From positions 1-64,000 of the forward strand of contig JBMNMK010000003.1 in NCBI GenBank assembly GCA_050953285.1: DNA of 64,000 nucleotides, written 5' to 3'. Made by a program: the position numbers and the translations under genes. The notes under the pieces are model-generated. The model had not been told where the DNA came from, searched no databases, and saw nothing but the letters and a program-made list of their open reading frames with translations. Shown here piece by piece: positions 33,926 to 43,233 of the stretch. The stretch's first letter is position 1, and each line of letters opens with the position of its first letter. Source of the stretch: Olsenella_K sp050953285 (lineage in GTDB: Bacteria > Actinomycetota > Coriobacteriia > Coriobacteriales > Atopobiaceae).

Positions 33926-35128
33926 ATGGGTCACGGGAACTTTACAAGAAGGAGCTTCCTCAAGTACGCAGGCATGTCCAGCGCTCTTATGGGCGGAGCT
34001 GCTCTTACGGGTTGCGGCAATTCTGGCTCTGGTTCAGGCTCAAGCGATTCCATCAAGATTGGTGTCTCCATCTGGAGCTCAACGGATGCTCTGGGCAAGC
34101 TTTCCGTTGAGATCGTACAGAAGGCCGCAGACATCTTGGGCGTCGAGATCTCTACCGTTGACCAAGGTCACGTCTCAGAGCAGGTCACCGCTTCTATTGA
34201 GACGCTGTGCGCAGCAGGCTGCCAGGGCATCATCGTCTGCAACTCCGCAGACTCAGAGATGACCAGCGCCATCAATACCTGCAACGACAACAATGTTTAT
34301 CTCGCCCAGTTCTACCGCATGATCAGCAAGGATGCATCTCCAGATGTCTACGCTCTGGCAGAGGCTTCTCAGTACTACGTCGGCGCCGTTCATGAGAACG
34401 AGGTCGAGAACGGCAAGAAGCTCGTTGAACTTCTCGCCGAGGACAACGACCAGGCATTTGAGGGCATCCAGAAGGGTGCGCGCAATATCAAGCTTGAGGC
34501 TTGGACGGTCGGCGACGCCACCTTCCAGCAGCGCTGGGAGGGCTACAAGGCCGGCGTCGAGGAGTGGAACAAGGCTCACGCAGATGATCCTATCTCCCTC
34601 TCCGATCCTGTTTACGCCAACACCTCCTCCTCTGAGGGTGCCAACGTTACGCAGCAGTTCTACAACACCGATCCTTCCATGGACGCCCTTATCGTCGCTG
34701 GTGGCGGCGGTGACCCGCTGGTTGGTTCTGTGGGTCAGCTTGCAAATATGGGTCTCACGGGCAAGATTCGCGTGGCTTCTACGGACTTCCTGGATGACCT
34801 GGAGGATCAGCTCACCTCTGGCGGTATGTACTGCGAGTCCGGCGGACACTTCTGCGATCCTCTCTACGCCTTCCTCATGGTGTACAACGCTATCAAGGGC
34901 ACCGAGGGCTATGTGCCTACCAGCGGTGACTTTGGCAAGGAGATCAAGTTCCCCTACGTGTTCGTTTCCTCCGTTGATGAGTACAAAGATTACGAGAAGT
35001 ACTTTGTGGACGACGCGCCCTACACTGACGATGAGATCAAGGAGCTTGCATCCAAGAGCTTCGATGAGCTCAACACCGCTGCTACGTCGCTCTCCATCGA
35101 GGACGTAAAGAAGCGCCACAATTCGTAG
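33926..35128 (+). CDS. Sugar ABC transporter substrate-binding lipoprotein (CUT2/RbsB-like)
   Basis: 400 residues from ATG 33926 (GAAAGGGG upstream). Signal region FTRRSFLKYAG is Tat-like (RRSFLK) and the lipobox LTGC puts the mature lipid-anchored Cys at residue 30, followed by a Gly/Ser linker. The rest is a type I periplasmic-binding fold (IKIGVSIWSSTDALGK; GIIVCNSADSEM; DALIVAGGGGDPL). It captures the sugar outside the membrane for the two permeases that follow. A hairpin after the stop probably lowers transcription of the downstream genes. A Tat/lipoprotein combination is known in actinobacteria. Confidence 0.92.
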   Translation: MGHGNFTRRSFLKYAGMSSALMGGAALTGCGNSGSGSGSSDSIKIGVSIWSSTDALGKLSVEIVQKAADILGVEISTVDQGHVSEQVTASIETLCAAGCQGIIVCNSADSEMTSAINTCNDNNVYLAQFYRMISKDASPDVYALAEASQYYVGAVHENEVENGKKLVELLAEDNDQAFEGIQKGARNIKLEAWTVGDATFQQRWEGYKAGVEEWNKAHADDPISLSDPVYANTSSSEGANVTQQFYNTDPSMDALIVAGGGGDPLVGSVGQLANMGLTGKIRVASTDFLDDLEDQLTSGGMYCESGGHFCDPLYAFLMVYNAIKGTEGYVPTSGDFGKEIKFPYVFVSSVDEYKDYEKYFVDDAPYTDDEIKELASKSFDELNTAATSLSIEDVKKRHNS

Positions 35129-35140
35129 GCCCCCAACTCC

Positions 35141-35173
35141 AAGCCGGGGGTGTATGCCCCCGGCTTTACTTTT
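35141..35173 (+). terminator. Partial (attenuating) terminator inside the transport operon
   Basis: AAGCCGGGGG, 6-base loop, CCCCCGGCTT, then TACTTTT: a strong 10-bp stem followed by a weak T run. Typical after a binding-protein gene, where it lets less transcript enter the permease genes. Confidence 0.75.
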
Positions 35174-35216
35174 GCGTAACGCTTAAACACGCACAAAATG
35201 TTGGAAAGGAGTGGCA

Positions 35217-36164
35217 ATGGGCGCCCTCGCTAAACTCAAACAAAACTCCTGGTACGGTGTTGGCTTGCTGTTGGTCATCACCGTTTTATGCTGGGTAATC
35301 TTCAAGGTCTTGTGCCCCACTACCTTTGGTGCACCAGATCAGATGCTCACCTATGTGCAGACCGCAATCATCTACGCTATCGGCGGATGCGGCCTCTACT
35401 TCATTGTTGTCATGGGTCTGTGGGACTTCTCCGTTGGCTCAATTCTGGTTCTTGCATGTCTTCTGTCCATTGGTTTTTCTGAATCCTTCGGTTTTGCAGG
35501 CCTTCTGATTGCCCCGGTGCTCTGCGGTGCAATTCTGGGTGCGGCAAATGGCCTTGCCTACATTAAGCTGCGAATTCCGTCGCTCATCGTTACCGTTGGC
35601 CTTTCGCTCATCTATGAGTCTCTGGCCGTGTTTGCCGCCGATTGGGCTGGTACCCGTCTGAGCGATACTTATAAGCTCTTTGGTTCGTATCCGTGGAACT
35701 TGGTTATTGCCATAGCAGCCTTTGTGCTCTGCTGGTTCATCCTGACCTACACCAAGCTGGGCACCTATGTAAACGCCATTGGCGCCAATGAGCTCACGGC
35801 AAAGAACATGGGCGTGAATGTCGATAAGTACAAGTTCTTGGCCTTTGTCCTGTGCTCAATGTTTGTCGGTATCATGGCCATCCTCTACATTGGCTACGGC
35901 ACCGCTCAAACGCCTATGACCGGCATGCTGTCACAGTCGCTCAACTTCAAGCCACTGATGGGCACCTTCTTTGCTCTGGCGTTCAAGAAGTACGGACACC
36001 CCGTCATCTCCATTGTGATTGGTGAGTTCATCATCTCCATGATGTTTGCAGGCTTTGTTGCTCTGGGCATGCCTGTCACCATCAACAACGTGATCACGGG
36101 CCTCACGCTGCTCATCATTGTCTGCATCACCACCAAGCGCATCAAGGGCGCCGTCGTCAAGTAG
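35217..36164 (+). CDS. Sugar ABC transporter permease 1 (CUT2 family)
   Basis: 315 residues from ATG 35217; AAAGGAG ends 6 bases upstream, while a GTG at 35211 directly abuts it. About nine hydrophobic segments; the RbsC/XylH-type signature appears as GLWDFSVGSILVLACLLS and GANELTAKNMGVNVDKYK (cytoplasmic coupling loop). Pairs with the second permease encoded downstream, so the channel is probably a heterodimer. Confidence 0.9.
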   Translation: MGALAKLKQNSWYGVGLLLVITVLCWVIFKVLCPTTFGAPDQMLTYVQTAIIYAIGGCGLYFIVVMGLWDFSVGSILVLACLLSIGFSESFGFAGLLIAPVLCGAILGAANGLAYIKLRIPSLIVTVGLSLIYESLAVFAADWAGTRLSDTYKLFGSYPWNLVIAIAAFVLCWFILTYTKLGTYVNAIGANELTAKNMGVNVDKYKFLAFVLCSMFVGIMAILYIGYGTAQTPMTGMLSQSLNFKPLMGTFFALAFKKYGHPVISIVIGEFIISMMFAGFVALGMPVTINNVITGLTLLIIVCITTKRIKGAVVK

Positions 36165-36178
36165 GGAGGGGAGACACT

Positions 36179-37681
36179 ATGGAAACCAAACCTTTGCTTC
36201 ATGCAGAGAAGATAGACAAGCGTTTTGGACCCACACATGCCGTGAAAGAGGTCTCCTTAGATTTCTACCCCGGCGAGATCCATGCTCTTATCGGCGAAAA
36301 TGGCTCGGGTAAATCTACGTTTACCAACATGCTGACGGGCATCATCACCATTGGCTCGGGCACCTTCACGCTCGACGGCGAGCAGGTGGCGCCTAAGAAC
36401 CAGGTTGATGCCAACCACCACGGCATTGCTATCGTGGTGCAAGAGACGGGCACGCTCTCTGGCCTCACGGTTGCGGAGAACATGTTTTTGGGCAACGAAG
36501 ACCAGTTCATGAATCATGGCATCAAGAACACCCAGGCCATGAACAAGCGAGCGCAGGAACTTCTCGACCAGTATGGCTTGAGTCATATCAAGGCCACGAC
36601 CGTGATTGATCACTACGGCTTTGAGGAGCGCAAGCTGGTTGAGATTGTGCGCTCGACCTACTTTGACCCCAAGATTTTGGTGGTGGATGAGACCACGACC
36701 GCACTGTCTCAAAGCGGGCGAGACAAGCTGTTTGACGTGATGCGTCATGTCCGTGAGCTGGGGCACTGCGTCATCTTCATCTCGCACGACATGTCTGAAG
36801 TTCTGGACATGAGCGACCGTATCTCAATTCTGCGCGACGGTGACTACATCACCACCGTGGAGAAGAGAGACGTGGATGAAGAGCAGCTCAAGACCCTTAT
36901 GGTGGGTCGTAAGATGGAAGATCACTACTATCGTGATGACTATCCAGACTACAGCAGCCTGCCCGCAAGTGAGGTTGCCATCCGCGCAGAGCACCTCAAG
37001 GTGCCAGGTCAGCTGGACGATGTGTCACTTGAGATTCATCGCGGAGAGATTGTAGGCATCGGCGGCCTGTCAGAATGCGGTATGCATGAGGTGGGAAAAG
37101 CCCTCTTTGGCGCTTCGTATGACCGCGAGGGCACGGTCATGTTGGCTGATGGTACCGAGGTCAACGATATCAACACGGCCATCAATCACTCCATTGCCTA
37201 TACGTCCAAAGACCGCGACAACGAGTCGCTGCTTAACAATGACTCTATTGAGGACAACATCACGCTGCCTTCCATGCGTGACATGGGCAAGTTCTTATCG
37301 GATAAAAAGCTGCGCGCATTTGCCGATAAGTACGCTGAGCTCATGAGCGTCAAGATGGTGAACGTGAGCCAGTATGTCTCTGCGCTCTCCGGCGGCAACA
37401 AGCAGAAGGTCGTACTGGCGCGCTGGTTGGGCAAGGGCTCTGAGATCCTCATTTTGGACTCGCCGACGCGCGGTATTGACATCAAGGTCAAGGCCTCTAT
37501 CTACGCGCTGCTTGAGCAGATGCGCAGCGAAGGCAAGGCTGTCTTGATCATCTCTGAGGAGATCATGGAGCTCATTGGTATGTGCGACCGCATCTACGTT
37601 ATGAAAGACGGCAAGATTGCAGGCGAGCTTACCCGCAGACCTGATCTCACCGAGCAAGACCTCATTGCAAAGATGGTCTAG
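36179..37681 (+). CDS. Sugar ABC transporter double ATPase (CUT2, RbsA/XylG-like)
   Basis: 500 residues with two nucleotide-binding domains. Domain 1: Walker A IGENGSGKSTF, Q-loop IAIVVQETGT, and ILVVDETTTALSQSG with Walker B. Domain 2: the Walker A position is degenerate (GIGGLSECGMHEVGKALFG, no GKS/T), but signature LSGGNKQKVVLARWLG and Walker B EILILDSPTRGID are intact. This asymmetry is the rule for CUT2 ATPases. Ribosome-binding site AGGGAGGGGAG. Confidence 0.95.
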   Translation: METKPLLHAEKIDKRFGPTHAVKEVSLDFYPGEIHALIGENGSGKSTFTNMLTGIITIGSGTFTLDGEQVAPKNQVDANHHGIAIVVQETGTLSGLTVAENMFLGNEDQFMNHGIKNTQAMNKRAQELLDQYGLSHIKATTVIDHYGFEERKLVEIVRSTYFDPKILVVDETTTALSQSGRDKLFDVMRHVRELGHCVIFISHDMSEVLDMSDRISILRDGDYITTVEKRDVDEEQLKTLMVGRKMEDHYYRDDYPDYSSLPASEVAIRAEHLKVPGQLDDVSLEIHRGEIVGIGGLSECGMHEVGKALFGASYDREGTVMLADGTEVNDINTAINHSIAYTSKDRDNESLLNNDSIEDNITLPSMRDMGKFLSDKKLRAFADKYAELMSVKMVNVSQYVSALSGGNKQKVVLARWLGKGSEILILDSPTRGIDIKVKASIYALLEQMRSEGKAVLIISEEIMELIGMCDRIYVMKDGKIAGELTRRPDLTEQDLIAKMV

Positions 37682-37691
37682 GAGGTTAGAA

Positions 37692-38657
37692 ATGGCTACA
37701 GAAAAAGAAGCGGCCTTGGAGGAGCCAAAAGCTGGCTTCGACATCGCAAAGCTGAGAAATTACCTGCCTTTTATTGGCTTTGTCGTGATCGTTCTGTTCT
37801 TTGCAATCGCAACCGGCGGATCCATCCTGACCGCTAAGAACATCACGCTGATCCTCTCCGGTGGATACATGCTCATGATTGCAGCATGTGGTGTCTGGCT
37901 GATCATGACCATGGGGTGCCTGGACTTCTCGCAAGGCTCTATGCTGGGCGTTTCCTGCGCCGTGGTCTGCGCGCTCTCCAAGGTAAACCCAGTGTTGGCT
38001 GTGGTGGGAGGCATTGCGACCGGGGCTGCCATCGGTGCTATCAACGCATACTTCCACGTGAATCGCCAGATTCAGTCCTTCATTGTCACCATCTGCATGA
38101 TGTTTCTGCTCCGTGGCGTCTGCGCCTTCATCACCACAGAAAGCCCCGTCAATGCTGCCGGCTATATTGTCCAGCTGAACTCCATGCCGCTGCTCATGAG
38201 CATCACCATCGTGGTTTTGGTGCTGACGTTTGTGATCACGCGCTTCACAGCGCTCGGCCACAACCTCAAGGCCATCGGCGTAAACGAGCGCGGCGCTCGC
38301 TTTGCAGGTATCAACGTGCAGCGCACCAAGGTGCTGGTCTACGTGGTTGCCGGCTGCATTACCGGCCTGGCCGCATTTGTGAACGCCATCAGGGTTGGCT
38401 CGGTCACCTCAACGGCGGGCAACATGTTTGAGACCCAGCTCCTCATTGCTATGGTCTTGGGCGGCATGCCCATCAACGGTGGCGCACGTGCCCGCTTCTC
38501 CAACATCATCATTGGTGTACTTTCGTACCTGGTGCTGCAAAAAGGCTTGGTCATGATGGGCTTTACCACAGAGATTCAGCAGCTCATCTTGGGTGTCGTC
38601 TTCATCTTGATGGTGACGGTATTCTCTGAGCGCAGCGCTAACCAGGTCATCAAGTAG
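37692..38657 (+). CDS. Sugar ABC transporter permease 2 (CUT2 family)
   Basis: 321 residues from ATG 37692 (AGGAGGTT upstream; the frame is open from 37617, inside the ATPase gene). About nine membrane helices; GCLDFSQGSMLGVSCAVVCAL and GVNERGARFAGINVQRTKVL are the CUT2 permease motifs (compare the SVG and AGIN coupling regions). Distinct in sequence from permease 1. 10 bp after the ATPase stop. Confidence 0.9.
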   Translation: MATEKEAALEEPKAGFDIAKLRNYLPFIGFVVIVLFFAIATGGSILTAKNITLILSGGYMLMIAACGVWLIMTMGCLDFSQGSMLGVSCAVVCALSKVNPVLAVVGGIATGAAIGAINAYFHVNRQIQSFIVTICMMFLLRGVCAFITTESPVNAAGYIVQLNSMPLLMSITIVVLVLTFVITRFTALGHNLKAIGVNERGARFAGINVQRTKVLVYVVAGCITGLAAFVNAIRVGSVTSTAGNMFETQLLIAMVLGGMPINGGARARFSNIIIGVLSYLVLQKGLVMMGFTTEIQQLILGVVFILMVTVFSERSANQVIK

Positions 38658-38700
38658 GTAGGTAACCAAGAGCTCAGGATCACGACTGAAGGGTAATGAC

Positions 38701-40197
38701 ATGCTTGAGATAAAGAAGTATCAGTTCTGGTTTTGCCCCTGCACCCAAGATCTCTATGGTGACGAGGTCTTACAGCACGTGGCAGAGCACTCCCAGGAGG
38801 TCGTAGCAGCGCTCAACGCCTGCCCAGACGTCCCCTTTGAGGTGGTATTGAAGCCCAATCTGCTCACGTCCGACGTTATTGAGAACACCTTCAAGGCCGC
38901 TAACAACGACGATGCCTGCGCCGGCATCATCACGTGGGCACATACCTTCTCGCCCTCCAAGAACTACATCCATGGACTGCGCGCGCTCAAAAAGCCGCTC
39001 TGCCAGTTTGCCACGCAGTACAACGAGGAGATCCCCTACGACTCCATTGATATGGACTTCATGAATGAGAACCAGGCAGCTCACGGCGAGCGTGAGCTGG
39101 GCCATATCTTTGCGCGCATGCGTTTTGCACACAAGGTGATCTTTGGATACTGGAAAAATCCGCAGGTCCTGGCCGAGCTGGGCGCATGGCAGCGCGTGGC
39201 CGTGGGCGTCAATGAGTCCAAGAACATCCGCGTGGTTCGCTTTGCTGACACCATGCGCAACGTTGCGGTTACTGACGGCGATAAGGTCGAGGCGGAGGTC
39301 AAGTTTGGCTGGACCGTCGATGCCTACCCCGTAAACGAGCTGACCGCCTATGTGGACGCCGTGTCTGAGGCCGACATCAAGGCGCTGGCAGACGAGTACT
39401 ATGACACCTACGACATCTTGCTGGACGGTAGAGATCCTAAGGAGTTCCGCCAGCATGTTGAGGTCCAGGCTGGCATTGAGCTGGGCATTGAGCGCTTCTT
39501 GACCGACCACAACTACAATGCCTTCTCGGATCACTTTGGTGATCTGGGCAGCCTGCGTGAGCTCCCTAGCTTGGCCATCCAGCGCCTCATGCAGAAGGGC
39601 TACGGCTTTGGCCCCGAGGGCGACTGGAAGACGCCTGCTATGGTCAGGTTGATGAAGGTCATGACCGCAGGTATGGAAGGTGCCAAGGGCTCTTGCTTCA
39701 TGGAGGACTACACCTACAACTTGGTTGCTGGCAAAGAGGGCATCTTGGAGTCGCACATGTCTGAGGTTGACCCCAGCATTGCTGATGGCCCCATCGCTAT
39801 CCGTGAGACCCCGCTTTCCATGGGTGATAGAGAAGATCCTGCGCGTTTGATCTTCACGGGCAAGACCGGTCCTGCCATTGCAACCTCCCTCATTGACCTG
39901 GGCAATCGCTTCCGTCTGATCGTGCAGGAGGTCGACTGCAAGAAGGTCGAGAAGCCCATGCCCAAGCTGCCAACCGGCACCATGTTCTGGACGCCGCGCC
40001 CCAACCTCAAGACGGGCACCGAGGCGTGGATCCTGGCAGGCGGCGCTCACCACACCGCTGTGAGTTTTGATCTCACTGTCCAGCAGATGGAGGACTGGGC
40101 CGAGCTCATGGGCATTGAGTGCGCCGTGATCGATGCAGACACCACCATCCGTGAGTTCAAGCGTGATCTCATGCTGGGTGAGGTTTGCTTCCGCTAG
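38701..40197 (+). CDS. araA: L-arabinose isomerase
   Basis: 498 residues. KKYQFWFCPCTQDLYGDEVL at the N-terminus, EDYTYNLVAGKEGILESHM with the two catalytic/metal glutamates, TLRSYG-type segment here as SLRELPSLAIQRLMQKGYGF, and the C-terminal GTMFWTPRPNLKTGTEAW plus GGAHHTAVS with the metal-binding histidine. Converts L-arabinose to L-ribulose with Mn2+. Follows the transporter operon by 43 bp with AAGGGT. This gene gives the strongest clue that the adjacent importer is for L-arabinose or an arabinoside. The partner epimerase gene araD is not in the window. Confidence 0.93.
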   Translation: MLEIKKYQFWFCPCTQDLYGDEVLQHVAEHSQEVVAALNACPDVPFEVVLKPNLLTSDVIENTFKAANNDDACAGIITWAHTFSPSKNYIHGLRALKKPLCQFATQYNEEIPYDSIDMDFMNENQAAHGERELGHIFARMRFAHKVIFGYWKNPQVLAELGAWQRVAVGVNESKNIRVVRFADTMRNVAVTDGDKVEAEVKFGWTVDAYPVNELTAYVDAVSEADIKALADEYYDTYDILLDGRDPKEFRQHVEVQAGIELGIERFLTDHNYNAFSDHFGDLGSLRELPSLAIQRLMQKGYGFGPEGDWKTPAMVRLMKVMTAGMEGAKGSCFMEDYTYNLVAGKEGILESHMSEVDPSIADGPIAIRETPLSMGDREDPARLIFTGKTGPAIATSLIDLGNRFRLIVQEVDCKKVEKPMPKLPTGTMFWTPRPNLKTGTEAWILAGGAHHTAVSFDLTVQQMEDWAELMGIECAVIDADTTIREFKRDLMLGEVCFR

Positions 40198-40230
40198 TTC
40201 TGGCGCATATCACTCGTAATTGATTCTTAG

Positions 40231-40266
40231 GCCGCGCCATCTTCCCCCGGATGGCGCGGCATTTTT
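40231..40266 (+). terminator. Terminator after araA
   Basis: GCCGCGCCAT (40231-40240) pairs with ATGGCGCGGC (40251-40260), then ATTTTT. The AGGAGG of the kinase gene starts right after it. Confidence 0.9.
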
Positions 40267-40277
40267 AAGGAGGCAGC

Positions 40278-41882
40278 ATGGACGCTGTTTTGGCTCGTGA
40301 GACCATCGAGGCTGGAGAGGCCATCTTAGGCATTGAGTATGGTTCTACCAGGATCAAGGCGGTGCTCATAGGCAAGGACCATCAGGTCTTGGCCACCGGT
40401 ACCCATGACTGGGAAAACACGCTGCAAGATGGCTACTGGACCTATCCGCAGCAGGAGCTGGACGAGGGTATTGCCGCCGCGTATGCATCGCTCAAGGCGG
40501 ATGTGCAGGCGCGCTATAACGTGGTGTTACGGCAGCTCAAGGCCTTGGGCATTTCTGCCATGATGCACGGCTACCTTGCTTTTGGCGAGAATAACGAGCT
40601 GCTGGTACCCTTCCGTACCTGGAGGAACACCACCACAAGCAAGGCGGCTTCTGAGCTCTCCCAAGCGTTTAGCTTCCATGTGCCTGAGCGCTGGAGCGTC
40701 TCTCACGTCTACCAGGCAATCCTTGACGCGGAGCCGCATGTAGCCAGCATCAAGCACTTGACTACGCTTGCTGGCTATGCGCACTACCGCCTCTGCGGCG
40801 AGTGGGTGCTCTCCGTGGGTGATGCCTCTGGCATGTTCCCCATTGATTCTGCGACCATGACCTATGATGCGGCCATGCTCAAGACCTTTGCAAACATGGC
40901 AGAGGCGCACGGCGTCACCTGGAAGCTTGAGGATTTGCTCCCGCGCGTGCAGGTGGCAGGTACGGTGGCAGGACATCTCACGCAGGAAGGCGCTGAGTTC
41001 CTGGATCACGCCGGGGATCTAGAGCCGGGCTGTCCGCTCTGTCCACCCGAGGGCGATGCCGGCACCGGCATGATTGCTACCAACTCGGTAGCGCCGCGCA
41101 CGGGTAACGTTTCCGCAGGTACATCCATCTTCTCCATGGTGGTGCTGGAAAAGCCGCTCAAGGATGCCACGCGCCAAGAGGTCGACTTGGTAACTACGCC
41201 GCAGGGAGATCCCGTGGCCATGATCCACTGCAACAACTGCACGTCAGATCTGAACGACCTCATCTCCGTGCTGGTGGAGTACGGCAAGCTCATGGGCACA
41301 AGCGAAGACGACGTCTACCGCAAGCTCTTTGAGCTGGCGCTTACGGGCGATAAGGACGCGGGCGGTGTGATCAATGTGCCGTTTGTATCCGGTGAGACGG
41401 TCATGGGCATAAACACCGGCGTAGCTGCGACGTTCCGCCTGCCTGGCCATCACACCACACTGCCCAACCTTATGCGCTCCTACCTCATGTCCGCGTTTGC
41501 GGCGCTGGCATCGGGCAATAAAGCGCTGGGCGAGGAGGGCGTGAAGATTGACAAGCTCTACGCTCATGGCGGCATGTTCAAGACGCCCGTGGTTGCACAG
41601 AGCCTGCTGGCAGCAGCGCTGGGTGCGCCTGTGACCGTGATGGAGACGGCAAGTGAGGGCGGCGCCTGGGGACAGGCGGTGGCCGCGGCCTACATGCTGC
41701 GCGACGATGCCTCACAGAGCCTGGCCAGCTATCTTGGTGAAGAGGTCTTTGGTGGCGTCATGTCCACCACCCTCACGCCCACCGCAGCTGATATGGCTGG
41801 CTACCAGGCATATCTTGCCAATTTTGAGAAGGCCATGGGGGCAGAAGGAGCCCTTGAGCAGAGCTTTGGCGCGGCGGAATAG
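40278..41882 (+). CDS. FGGY-family carbohydrate kinase, probable L-ribulokinase
   Basis: 534 residues. The first phosphate loop is AILGIEYGSTRIKAVLIG (Glu where most FGGY kinases have Asp in GID-x-G). A second motif, GDAGTGMIATNSVAPRTGNVS, and the C-terminal HGGMFKTPVVAQSLLAAALG complete the FGGY fold. Its place after araA suggests phosphorylation of L-ribulose, but the sequence is a divergent subgroup and xylulose or another ketose is possible. AGGAGG lies 5-6 bases before the ATG. 8 bp before galM. Confidence 0.82.
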   Translation: MDAVLARETIEAGEAILGIEYGSTRIKAVLIGKDHQVLATGTHDWENTLQDGYWTYPQQELDEGIAAAYASLKADVQARYNVVLRQLKALGISAMMHGYLAFGENNELLVPFRTWRNTTTSKAASELSQAFSFHVPERWSVSHVYQAILDAEPHVASIKHLTTLAGYAHYRLCGEWVLSVGDASGMFPIDSATMTYDAAMLKTFANMAEAHGVTWKLEDLLPRVQVAGTVAGHLTQEGAEFLDHAGDLEPGCPLCPPEGDAGTGMIATNSVAPRTGNVSAGTSIFSMVVLEKPLKDATRQEVDLVTTPQGDPVAMIHCNNCTSDLNDLISVLVEYGKLMGTSEDDVYRKLFELALTGDKDAGGVINVPFVSGETVMGINTGVAATFRLPGHHTTLPNLMRSYLMSAFAALASGNKALGEEGVKIDKLYAHGGMFKTPVVAQSLLAAALGAPVTVMETASEGGAWGQAVAAAYMLRDDASQSLASYLGEEVFGGVMSTTLTPTAADMAGYQAYLANFEKAMGAEGALEQSFGAAE

Positions 41883-41890
41883 GCGAGTTT

Positions 41891-43048
41891 ATGGAAAGAA
41901 GTCACACACAGGCGGCAGGGCCCGCAGCGCAGGACGCGGCGCAGAGCGCGCCGCGCGCCGCAGCAAAGGCGGCGCTTGAGCTTGCTCGGCCCTTTGGCAC
42001 GCTGAAAGATGGCGGCTCAGCCCATATATGGCGCCTTAAGTCGACATCAGGTTTAGTGGCCCAGGTGACAGATCTGGGCGCGTGTCTGCAGTCTTTGGTG
42101 GTGCCCGACAACGGCGGCGGCACCGATGTGGTCTTAGGCTACGACGACGCTAACGGATATGAGCAGGACAGAGCCCATATGGGCGCTGTTATTGGCCGCG
42201 TTGCAAACCGTACGGGCAAAGCCGCGTTCACGCTTTCTGGCCACACCTATCACCTAGCTAAAAACGAGGGTGAGAACAACAACCATAGTGGTCCTGACCT
42301 GTGGCGATACCGTCTTTGGACGCCCGTTTATGCGGACGAGCAAAACCTCACGCTTGAACTGGTGAGCGCGGAGGGCGACCAAGGCTTTCCCGGCCAGGTC
42401 ACAGCCCGTGTGAGCTACAGCGTAGAAGGGCTCACTTTGACCATTCACTATGAGGCCACAGCCACGGCGGATACCCCCATTAACCTCACCAATCACAGCT
42501 ACTTCAACCTCAATGGGCAAAGCAGCGGCTCTGCACTTGGGCATGTGGTTGAGGTTCATGCCGCGCGCGTCTGTGAAGTGGACGGTGGAAACGTCCCCAC
42601 CGGCGTGATGCTTGAGGTTCAAGATACACCCCTTGACCTGCAAGAACCGCACCCCTTGAGCCAAGGATTTTCACGTGAGCGCTACGGCGAGGCAGCATTT
42701 AGCCTTGTTGGCAACGACGGCTATGATCATAACTATGAGACGCTGGGCTTTTGTGCAGAGACGGGCCGCGTGGGACGCGTCCGTGAGGTGGCATGGGCTG
42801 AGGGTGATCAGAGCCACATCAGCATGAGCGTGGCTACCGATATGCCCGGTGTGCAGCTCTATACCGCCAACTACCTGGACGGATGCGCCGGCAAAGGCGG
42901 GCGAGCAATGCAGGCGCATGACGCGGTCTGCTTTGAGACACAGTTTTTTCCGGACGCACCGAATCACCCGGAGTTTGTGCAGAACATCTTTGGACCGGGC
43001 CGTCCGTTTGTGTCTGACACGAGCTTTACCTTTGCGAGCGCTAAGTAA
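41891..43048 (+). CDS. galM: Aldose 1-epimerase (mutarotase)
   Basis: 385 residues. GANIxGRVANR-type segment reads GAVIGRVANRTGKAAF; NLTNHSYFNLNG contains the catalytic histidine and CFETQFFPDAPNHPEF the catalytic glutamate. Interconverts alpha and beta anomers of aldoses. An N-terminal Ala-rich extension of about 35 residues precedes the family start (ARPFGTLKDGG). Last gene of the sugar block; it would supply the anomer used by the isomerase. Confidence 0.92.
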   Translation: MERSHTQAAGPAAQDAAQSAPRAAAKAALELARPFGTLKDGGSAHIWRLKSTSGLVAQVTDLGACLQSLVVPDNGGGTDVVLGYDDANGYEQDRAHMGAVIGRVANRTGKAAFTLSGHTYHLAKNEGENNNHSGPDLWRYRLWTPVYADEQNLTLELVSAEGDQGFPGQVTARVSYSVEGLTLTIHYEATATADTPINLTNHSYFNLNGQSSGSALGHVVEVHAARVCEVDGGNVPTGVMLEVQDTPLDLQEPHPLSQGFSRERYGEAAFSLVGNDGYDHNYETLGFCAETGRVGRVREVAWAEGDQSHISMSVATDMPGVQLYTANYLDGCAGKGGRAMQAHDAVCFETQFFPDAPNHPEFVQNIFGPGRPFVSDTSFTFASAK

Positions 43049-43084
43049 GGAGCGCCGCCCCGGCGGAGTGTTGCCGCAGGTCGC

Positions 43085-43123
43085 GCGTTGCCGGAACAAC
43101 GTATTGCCAGTAAACGGCAACGC
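43085..43123. other. Hairpin between galM and prs
   Basis: GCGTTGCCG (43085-43093) pairs with CGGCAACGC (43115-43123), 9 bp perfect, loop 21. No T tract follows on the plus strand, so its role as the galM terminator is uncertain. Confidence 0.4.
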
Positions 43124-43126
43124 ATA

Positions 43127-43170
43127 AAAGCATAAAAGTGACGTGGCGCCCGCATCTGCGAGCGCCACGT
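43127..43170 (-). terminator. Terminator after prs (minus strand)
   Basis: ACGTGGCGC (43141-43149) pairs with GCGCCACGT (43162-43170); reading on the minus strand it is followed by CACTTTTATGCTTTTA. Confidence 0.65.
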
Positions 43171-43233
43171 GCTGTTGATACCATGTTGTATGTGCACGAA
43201 CTTATCGCCCACGCGCTTGGCGAGGAGAGGCGG

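Noticed and set aside
33671..33934. 87-codon minus-strand frame upstream of the binding-protein gene
   Set aside because: Overlaps the operator region, lacks a ribosome-binding site and shows no family signal.
34253..35119. 288-codon antisense frame inside the sugar-binding protein gene
   Set aside because: No start context; the plus strand encodes a complete lipoprotein.
38770..40053. 427-codon antisense frame inside araA
   Set aside because: Shadow of a GC-rich, codon-biased gene; the plus-strand product is a clear L-arabinose isomerase.
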